7,260 nucleotides of DNA from Flavobacteriales bacterium UBA5933 (lineage in GTDB: Bacteria; Bacteroidota; Bacteroidia; Flavobacteriales; Weeksellaceae). The notes beneath the pieces are model-generated. The model was not told the DNA's origin. It did not search any database and was given only the letters and a program-made list of their open reading frames with translations. Below, piece after piece: positions 1 through 5,456 of this stretch. The position numbers and the translations under genes are program-made. Each line of letters opens with the position of its first letter. Position 1 is the stretch's first letter. Location of the stretch: assembly GCA_002430925.1 (NCBI GenBank), contig DJDD01000109.1, positions 1 to 7,260 of the forward strand, in the 5' to 3' direction.

Positions 1-90
1 TTGAAGTGGAAATCCTTTTTACGAAGCCTTTTAGCGAAGTAAAAAGATTGGGAACGAGAAAGCGTGTCCCGCAGGGTTTGCCCAAATAAT
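1..90. repeat. Structured intergenic element, cut by the window edge
   Basis: No coding frame is convincing here. The DNA forms a clear hairpin: AATC(C)TTTTTAC at 11-22 pairs with GTAAAAAGATT at 39-49, eleven base pairs with one bulged C, enclosing a 16-nt loop. It is followed by GGGAACGAGAAAGCG and a small GGG-TTTG-CCC hairpin at 74-83. From memory, flavobacterial genomes carry many intergenic copies of an element with the same outline: a GAAGTGGAAATCCTTT-like left side, a variable stem, then AAAGATTG and an AGCGGG-like right side. This looks like one copy whose left end lies outside the window. Family membership is an inference. It could instead be only the terminator region of an unseen left-hand gene. 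Confidence 0.45.
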
Positions 91-160
91 TTAATTGTTC
101 TATAAATATTAAGCAGGATGTAATTGAATAACATTTTATATAGTTGGTTTGAATTTACTT

Positions 161-193
161 AAAAAAAACACTTTCTGAAATAGAAAGTGTTTT
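161..193 (-). terminator. Bidirectional intrinsic terminator after the TonB-dependent receptor
   Basis: A perfect 12-bp stem, AAAACACTTTCT (165-176) with AGAAAGTGTTTT (182-193), closes a 5-nt loop. On the minus strand the hairpin ends in a run of eight T residues (complement of 161-168), so it should terminate transcription of the receptor gene, whose stop codon lies 35 bases upstream. On the plus strand only four T residues follow, so it may also stop transcripts arriving from the left edge. Confidence 0.85.
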
Positions 194-227
194 ATAGAAA
201 ATAGATATTTTTTTTGATGAATATATT

Positions 228-2666
228 TTAGAATTTGAAATTTATTTTAGCATTAAAAAATCGACCTGTTAAATAGTTTGGCATGGTGTAAACTTCGGAT
301 GAATTAACGTCTCTAATCCATGAGTTACTGATTTGATTTTTGATATCAAAAACATTGAAAACATCAATACCGATAGATACTTCTTTGAAATTACTCCAAA
401 ATGTGCCTTTAGATGGTTTTAGTTCTTTTTGATTGACTAATTCTTTGACAAAACCAATATCCACACGCTTGTAGGCTGATAATGTAGTTTGATAATTGTA
501 AGGGTCAGAAAATTGAGGAGCTCCATTTGGTAATCCAGAAGCATAAACCATATTTACATTGACCTTGAAAGAAGGTAAGAAATCCATGTAATCTTGGAAA
601 AATGCAGAAAACTTAAACCTAGGATCAGTTGGTAAAGGAATATTTCCTCTGTTATCAATATTTTGATATGCTCTAGCATAAGATGCCGAAAACCAAGAGT
701 CAATTCCAGGTACAAATTGTCCGTACAAACGCATATCCAATCCATAAGCATAACCTTTGGAATTGTTATCTGCTGTATATCGAATACGAACGTTATCTAC
801 ATAATAAGGATTTAAATCTTGTAATATTTTATAATATAATTCTGTTGTTAATTTAAAAGGTCGATCCATCCATTTGAATTCATAATCGTTTCCTGCAATG
901 AAATGAATTGATTTTTGAGATTTAATTTTATCATTCAACGAACCATCCAATCGTCTTATTTCGCGATAGAATGGAGGTTGATAATAAATTCCTGTCGAAA
1001 AACGGAATAACATATCGCTTTTCCAGTCTGGTTTTACTGCAACTTGTGCTCTTGGAGAAATATCTGTTTCGTTGTTGAAATCCCAATAAGTTGTGCGTAA
1101 ACCAGCATTGAAGAATATTTTTGTATCATTCCACATGTATTTTCCTGTGTATTGTGCATAACCAGAAATACGATTGGTTTTTATATTGTTTTTTGAATTA
1201 ACGTAATATTTTAAATTAAGCCCATTACTAGGGGTTGTGTTGACTACGTACCCTGTAGAATCTATTACTTGCCACTCGTTCCAAAGATCACGAATATCTT
1301 CTTGTTGATATTTTAATCCCCATTCAATATTATTATTTCCATTTATTTTGTATTTACCTTTATGTTGAATTCCAGCAACCAGAGCATCGAAATTATTTCG
1401 GGCATGATCTAATTGTGATCCAACATCTGTAGTTGAGGTTGCATTTCCTTTTTCATCAACTTCAGAAATAAAATAAGAACCTTGAATATCAAAATATTCT
1501 TGCTCTTTTGAATGATAAGCAAAAACATCCAAAGCTAAATCTACTTTAGAATTCGGTTTGTAAGTGAATGATAAATTTCCTGTTTCTGTAGCATATTTAT
1601 CATCTTCTTTTCCGTTATAATATACACTTAGTAATAAAGGGTTATCTATTCTATTGATGTAAGTATCACGTTTTATAGGGAACATTTCATAACGAGAACG
1701 AGAAATAGTTCCTAAAAATGCAATATTCCATTTATCATTTAGTTTATAGTTGATGTTAGTTTGCAAATCATAATACTGCGGATTAAAATTAGTGTCGCCT
1801 TTTAAAGTATTTAAAACTAAATTTCTATTTTGATAACGCGCTCCTACAATTGCAGAAAGTTTTTTGTTTTTTGATGCTCCACCAATAGTAGCGCTTCCTC
1901 CCATAAGACTTGCTTCCACTTGTCCTTCTAATTTTTGAGGACGTTTGTAGGTTACATCAAGTACAGAAGACATTTTGTCGCCATATTTAGCTTCCCATCC
2001 ACCAGCAGAAAAGTTAATAAATTCAGTCATATTAGGGTTTACAAAACCTAATCCTTCTTGTTGACCAGAACGAATAAGCTGAGGTTTATAAACTTCCATA
2101 CCATTTACATAAATTAAATTTTCGTCATAATTTCCTCCACGAACCATGTACTGAGAACTAAGTTCTGTATTGGAATTTACGAAAGGTAAAGTTTTCAATA
2201 AATCAGTTACTCCACCAGTAAGGCTAGGTCCTTGTTGCATTTGTGTAGCGCTAAGACTTAAGCTTTGTAAAGGTTTATTACTATTGGATTGAAATGTAAT
2301 AATAGCTTCATCTAGTTCAATCGCCTTATTTTTATCAGGAACTAATTGAATAAACAATTGTTTTTTGTTTTTATCTCTTAAACTTAATGTTTGAGTATAA
2401 GATGAATAATTATTGTAATTAAATGTTATAGTTACAGATTGATTAGATGGAATATCTATTTTAAAATCTCCATTTTCATTGGTAAAATAGGATTTATCAG
2501 CAACAATAATTTCTGCTTTATCAATAGGGTTTTTATTTTCGTCAACAATCTTTCCAGAAATCTGGGCTGTTTGTGCAAATAAAATTCCCCCCAAAAGAGA
2601 TAAACTTATTGTACTAAGAAATCTTTTTGAATGGGGCAGAGTAGGTTGCTGTATTGTTTTTTTCAT
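228..2666 (-). CDS. TonB-dependent outer-membrane receptor with carboxypeptidase-regulatory-like domain
   Basis: An 812-residue outer-membrane active transporter of the TonB-dependent family; the substrate cannot be read from sequence. A signal peptide covers about residues 1-31 (KRF, a hydrophobic stretch, then LFAQ). A CarboxypepD_reg-like beta-sandwich follows at about 35-110 (ISGKIVDENKNPIDKAEI). The plug is at about 135-240, with the typical YMVRGGNYDENLIYVNGMEVY region at 173-193. The rest is a beta-barrel ending in an aromatic-terminated last strand, AKINFKF. It is smaller than SusC-type receptors (about 1000 residues) and no SusD partner follows, so polysaccharide uptake is not indicated. 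The ATG at 2666 is chosen because no other usable start precedes the signal peptide. This makes the first 53 nt overlap the upstream peptidase gene and gives an unusually long, 15-residue region before the hydrophobic core. The gene is intact and followed by a strong terminator. Confidence 0.93.
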   Translation of the reverse strand: MKKTIQQPTLPHSKRFLSTISLSLLGGILFAQTAQISGKIVDENKNPIDKAEIIVADKSYFTNENGDFKIDIPSNQSVTITFNYNNYSSYTQTLSLRDKNKKQLFIQLVPDKNKAIELDEAIITFQSNSNKPLQSLSLSATQMQQGPSLTGGVTDLLKTLPFVNSNTELSSQYMVRGGNYDENLIYVNGMEVYKPQLIRSGQQEGLGFVNPNMTEFINFSAGGWEAKYGDKMSSVLDVTYKRPQKLEGQVEASLMGGSATIGGASKNKKLSAIVGARYQNRNLVLNTLKGDTNFNPQYYDLQTNINYKLNDKWNIAFLGTISRSRYEMFPIKRDTYINRIDNPLLLSVYYNGKEDDKYATETGNLSFTYKPNSKVDLALDVFAYHSKEQEYFDIQGSYFISEVDEKGNATSTTDVGSQLDHARNNFDALVAGIQHKGKYKINGNNNIEWGLKYQQEDIRDLWNEWQVIDSTGYVVNTTPSNGLNLKYYVNSKNNIKTNRISGYAQYTGKYMWNDTKIFFNAGLRTTYWDFNNETDISPRAQVAVKPDWKSDMLFRFSTGIYYQPPFYREIRRLDGSLNDKIKSQKSIHFIAGNDYEFKWMDRPFKLTTELYYKILQDLNPYYVDNVRIRYTADNNSKGYAYGLDMRLYGQFVPGIDSWFSASYARAYQNIDNRGNIPLPTDPRFKFSAFFQDYMDFLPSFKVNVNMVYASGLPNGAPQFSDPYNYQTTLSAYKRVDIGFVKELVNQKELKPSKGTFWSNFKEVSIGIDVFNVFDIKNQISNSWIRDVNSSEVYTMPNYLTGRFFNAKINFKF

Positions 2667-4299
2667 CTGTAACGTTTAATTCTAATTGATGGTCACTAAC
2701 CGATATTTGTTCTTTATTTAAGTTGATTGTTAATCGCTTAATTTTTTGATCGTATTCGGCTAATACCCATTTTCCATCTATATAGGCTTTGTAGTCTTTA
2801 ATTCCTGATTGTTCATCATTTATTGTAAAACGAATGATTGCATTTGCTTTAGAAAATTGACTATTTGTTTTAATGTTTAACGGAGTAATTGTTGGTTTAG
2901 TATTATCAATGATTACAGAAAAAACTCCAAAATCTTTTACATCACTTATAAGCTTACCATTTTTTAATTCTGTAGTTTCATAACTTTTTCTCCAAATACC
3001 TCTTTTTTGATATTCTCTAACAATTACAGCTTTTGCTAATTGTTCAGATGTCATATCTGGGTTAGGTGTTAATTTTATTGTATAAGCGGAATGAATAGGT
3101 ATATTATAATCACCAACCCAATGTTTGTTGTTTCGGAACTCATAGCTTAAATCAAAATCTTCATAAAAAGTATTTTTAGGAAAAAATAAGTCGATATTTT
3201 CAGCTTTAAAATGGTTTTCCTTATTCCAATACATAGGATTAGTTGCAGGAACTTTTGCAACATCTATATATTCTTTTCCATTTACAGTAAATTGTTGCGA
3301 ATTAATATTTCCAGCATAATCGGTAACTTCTATTTTAATTTTATAGGTTTTTCCGTTTTCTATGTTTAAAATTCCATTGTTATTTAAATTAGAGAAATTA
3401 CGAAGAGGATTACCATCTTTTACAAAGGCTTGATAAACCCAACTGTTATTTTTTTGGATATCTGCATAATCACAAACACTATTTACAGCTCTTACTTCAT
3501 CAAAAGAAAAACGATTAGCAGTAAAAGTATAGATAGGTTGTTCATCCACATAAACGTTTAATTGATAAATACCATTATTATTTTCTGCACCATTCAGTTT
3601 GTCATAGGCTTTTACACCAAATCCAATAGTTCCAGCAGCATTAATAGTACTTCCATTTGCTATAGTAACTCTAGTTGTTTTTTCATTTACGTTGCCATCA
3701 ATAGGATAAGCATAAATTCCTAACATGGATGGTTTACGAGTATCTGGAATATCAAAACCAAAGTAAAAAGGATTGATAGGTTCTTCTGATTTCGTATCTC
3801 TAATTTCGAAATGGAGATGAGGACCTCCAGACCCTCCAGAATTTCCAGAAAGAGCAATGATATCACCAGCTTTTACAGGGAAATCTTTTTGATTGGGATG
3901 AAGTTCTATTTTAAAGCTTTCTTTTTTGTATTGTTGTTTACGTACATACTCTTGTATTTCTGGTGAAAATTCACGTAAGTGACCATAAACTGAAGTATAC
4001 CCATTCGGATGGTCTATATATATAGCATTTCCATAACCTGTAGGAGATACATTGATTCTAGAAATATATCCATCTCCAATTGATTTAACTTTTAAACCTT
4101 CTCTTTGTTGAGTTTTTATATCTAATCCAGAATGAAAATGATTAGTTCTTAATTCTCCAAAATTTGCTGCTAAATAATTATTTATTTCTAAAGGATTTTG
4201 GAATAAATTTTTAGGATATATAGTAGGATTAGGTTGTTCAATTCTTTGTCCGAATACACAAGAAGTTAAAATTAAGTTTAGAAAAATAGGTTTTATCAC
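2614..4299 (-). CDS. Secreted M23 family (LytM-type) metallopeptidase
   Basis: A 561-residue exported zinc metallopeptidase of family M23, whose members usually cut peptide cross-links of peptidoglycan. The catalytic domain is N-terminal, about residues 40-180, and carries the full motif set: HxxxD (H56-SGL-D60), YGHL (H107) and HLHFE (H161, H163), so it should be active, unlike degenerate EnvC/NlpD-type relatives. Residues about 190-561 look like beta-sandwich (Ig-like) domains (VTDYAGN, NDEQSGIKDYKAYIDG) of unknown binding role. The N-terminus has a short hydrophobic signal. LTSC at 11-14 fits a lipobox, so it may be a lipoprotein; cleavage before Q18 (VFG-Q) is the alternative. The start is GTG at 4297-4299; no in-frame ATG lies just upstream, though an ATT or ATC start would lengthen the signal. 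It lies upstream of the receptor gene on the same strand and divergently from the zapA group, which suggests an envelope or division role (inference). Confidence 0.92.
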   Translation of the reverse strand: MIKPIFLNLILTSCVFGQRIEQPNPTIYPKNLFQNPLEINNYLAANFGELRTNHFHSGLDIKTQQREGLKVKSIGDGYISRINVSPTGYGNAIYIDHPNGYTSVYGHLREFSPEIQEYVRKQQYKKESFKIELHPNQKDFPVKAGDIIALSGNSGGSGGPHLHFEIRDTKSEEPINPFYFGFDIPDTRKPSMLGIYAYPIDGNVNEKTTRVTIANGSTINAAGTIGFGVKAYDKLNGAENNNGIYQLNVYVDEQPIYTFTANRFSFDEVRAVNSVCDYADIQKNNSWVYQAFVKDGNPLRNFSNLNNNGILNIENGKTYKIKIEVTDYAGNINSQQFTVNGKEYIDVAKVPATNPMYWNKENHFKAENIDLFFPKNTFYEDFDLSYEFRNNKHWVGDYNIPIHSAYTIKLTPNPDMTSEQLAKAVIVREYQKRGIWRKSYETTELKNGKLISDVKDFGVFSVIIDNTKPTITPLNIKTNSQFSKANAIIRFTINDEQSGIKDYKAYIDGKWVLAEYDQKIKRLTINLNKEQISVSDHQLELNVTDEKNNTATYSAPFKKIS

Positions 4300-4334
4300 A
4301 ATGAAGATTTTATTAATTTTTGCTAAAAATAAAC

Positions 4335-4342
4335 CAAATCTT
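4335..4342 (-). promoter_or_regulatory. Possible -7 promoter element for the M23 gene
   Basis: On the minus strand the sequence reads AAGATTTG, one mismatch from the Bacteroidota sigma-A -7 consensus TAnnTTTG. It would place the transcript start about 28 nt before the GTG codon. No TTG-type -33 element is found at the usual spacing, so the call is weak. Confidence 0.3.
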
Positions 4343-4515
4343 TTATAATTATATGTAATCGTATTGAATTCTTTTTTGTGTACAATTATTTAAGAGAATT
4401 AATTGATTGAAAATACTTTTAATATTCTGTAACATTGTAAAACACTACTTTTCAATTGAATACTAAAAATAAAATAATAATTTTTTATTTATATCAAAAG
4501 ATGTAAAAAAAATGT

Positions 4516-4523
4516 TATTTTTG
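4516..4523 (+). promoter_or_regulatory. -7 promoter element for the zapB-like/zapA group
   Basis: TATTTTTG matches the Bacteroidota -7 consensus TAnnTTTG exactly and is followed by CA, a common flavobacterial form. The transcript would begin near 4530, leaving a leader of about 28 nt before the ATG at 4558. No clear TTG is seen in the -33 region, which is a run of A and T. This is the best promoter match in the 258-bp divergent region (4300-4557), which otherwise holds only AT-rich sequence. Confidence 0.65.
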
Positions 4524-4557
4524 CAATAGAAGCTAGAATAATTGAAATTCTCAGAAG

Positions 4558-4902
4558 ATGGAAAAAATGGAAAAAATTAACGAACTTGAAAACAAAGTTT
4601 TAAACCTTTTAGACCAACTAGAGAATTATAAAAATATATTAAAGAGTGCTGAAAATTCTATTCAAGAATTAGATAAATTGCAAAAGCAAATTGATTCTTT
4701 GAAAGATGACAACACTAGATTAAAAAATAAATTGAGAGATTCGCAAGCGAATAACTTACATTTAAATGAAGAAGTAAAACGATTAAAGGTCGTTAATGCA
4801 ATGAGCGGAAATCAGGAGTATAAACAAATGATGAAGCAAAGAATGAACAAATTAATAAAAGAAGTCGATACGTGCATCGCTCAAATTAAAACAAATAATT
4901 AA
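4558..4902 (+). CDS. Small ZapB-like coiled-coil protein
   Basis: A 114-residue, highly charged protein with no signal peptide or membrane segment, so cytoplasmic. Residues about 5-78 show continuous heptad-like spacing of leucine and isoleucine (LENKVLNLLDQLENYKNIL, then KLQKQIDSLKDDNTRLKNKL), predicting a long parallel coiled coil. After a break at NAMSGNQ comes a second helix, MNKLIKEVDTCIAQI, which from memory resembles a conserved C-terminal tail of the Bacteroidota proteins encoded just before zapA. E. coli ZapB is also a small, purely coiled-coil division protein that binds ZapA, and the 9-nt gap to zapA makes a ZapA partner role likely (inference). Such proteins are often mislabelled as phenylalanyl-tRNA synthetase beta chain; nothing synthetase-like is present. 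Two starts are possible: ATG at 4558, or ATG at 4567, which has GGA upstream at better spacing. Confidence 0.85.
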   Translation: MEKMEKINELENKVLNLLDQLENYKNILKSAENSIQELDKLQKQIDSLKDDNTRLKNKLRDSQANNLHLNEEVKRLKVVNAMSGNQEYKQMMKQRMNKLIKEVDTCIAQIKTNN

Positions 4903-4911
4903 AAATAAGGA

Positions 4912-5202
4912 ATGTCAACTCAACGAATTGAGATAAAAATTGCTTCACGTCATTATCCAATGACGATTAATTCTGACGAACAAGAAATGATACTTGCTTG
5001 TGCAGAAGAGATAAATGCTATTTTGAAACAATTTGAACAGAAATACGCTGTTTCTGACAAACAAGATGCCCTTGCTATGGCAACAATTCAACTCGCGTTA
5101 CGTGAAGCTAAATTTAAAAAGCAAGTAAAAGATAACGAAGAAATGACAACAGAACGTATTTCTAAGTTATTAGAATTGATAGATCAATCAATTCCCAAAT
5201 AA
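4912..5202 (+). CDS. zapA: Cell division protein ZapA
   Basis: A 96-residue ZapA, the cytoplasmic protein that binds FtsZ and bundles its protofilaments at the Z-ring. It shows the family pattern: an N-terminal beta-hairpin domain (IEIKIASRHYPMTINSDEQEMI, residues 6-27), a helix beginning ILACAEEINAIL, the segment SDKQDALAMATIQLALRE (48-65), and a C-terminal coiled-coil helix (about 55-93) that drives dimer and tetramer formation. The length is normal for the family. The ATG has AAGGA immediately upstream, one of the few Shine-Dalgarno-like sites in the window. It follows the coiled-coil gene by 9 nt and is almost certainly co-transcribed with it. The 6S RNA gene begins about 43 nt after its stop. 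Confidence 0.93.
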   Translation: MSTQRIEIKIASRHYPMTINSDEQEMILACAEEINAILKQFEQKYAVSDKQDALAMATIQLALREAKFKKQVKDNEEMTTERISKLLELIDQSIPK

Positions 5203-5213
5203 AGAGAAGTTCT

Positions 5214-5231
5214 GACAGTTGAGAAACTGTC
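5214..5231 (+). terminator. Short hairpin between zapA and 6S RNA, possible weak terminator
   Basis: GACAGTT (5214-5220) pairs perfectly with AACTGTC (5225-5231) around a GAGA tetraloop, a stable GNRA fold. It starts 12 nt after the zapA stop codon and is followed by TATTTTACAA, which is T-rich but lacks a true U-run. It may protect or partly end the zapA mRNA. It overlaps the place where a 6S promoter would lie. Confidence 0.5.
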
Positions 5232-5239
5232 TATTTTAC
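5232..5239 (+). promoter_or_regulatory. Possible -7 element for the 6S RNA
   Basis: TATTTTAC matches six informative or free positions of TAnnTTTG and ends seven bases before 5246, the first base of the 6S closing helix, which is the right distance. No good -33 TTG is present at normal spacing. The alternative is that 6S RNA is cut from the zapA transcript. Confidence 0.3.
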
Positions 5240-5245
5240 AATATT

Positions 5246-5434
5246 CCTACATTAGTTCTAGCTATTTTGGTTAACTCAACACTAGTTTTGTTACCGAGTG
5301 AACACCGTTCGGAAAGCGGGCCACAACCTTAGGGTTCAATTTTATATTGACAGTGGATACTTGACTATCGGACTAACTCAAATCCTGTTTTCAGGAGTTA
5401 ACTCAAAACATACTCGACTAATGTAGGTTTTTTT
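5246..5434 (+). ncRNA. ssrS: 6S RNA (Flavobacteriia type)
   Basis: 6S RNA mimics an open promoter and sequesters housekeeping RNA polymerase, mostly in slow growth. The 254 bases between zapA and rny lack a credible ORF and fold like 6S. A perfect 11-bp closing helix, CCTACATTAGT (5246-5256) with ACTAATGTAGG (5417-5427), is followed by seven T. A second helix pairs TTTTG-GTTAACTC (5265-5277) with GAGTTAAC-CAAAA (5395-5408) across one bulged T. A large open region corresponds to the central bubble, with a small CTG-TTTT-CAG hairpin (5385-5394) in its 3' strand. An apical arm starts with GTTACCGA (5290-5297) against TCGG and TAAC (5368-5371, 5374-5377), and a CCAC/GTGG pairing lies further in. 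The length of about 185 nt is normal. Flavobacterial 6S RNA is an established Rfam family, and 6S lies next to zapA in E. coli too. Exact ends are inferred from the helix. Confidence 0.87.
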
Positions 5435-5456
5435 ATATAAAAACATTACATAATCT

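Noticed and set aside
554..751. Minus-strand open frame of 65 codons
   Set aside because: It lies inside the receptor barrel in another frame of the same strand, with no independent signals.
228..2666. SusC-type glycan-uptake system
   Set aside because: The receptor is only 812 residues and no SusD lipoprotein or glycoside hydrolase gene is present, so a polysaccharide utilisation locus is not supported.
4301..4348. Tiny plus-strand frame of 15 codons beginning ATGAAGATT in the divergent region
   Set aside because: Too short, no ribosome binding site, and very likely chance in AT-rich DNA next to the M23 start.
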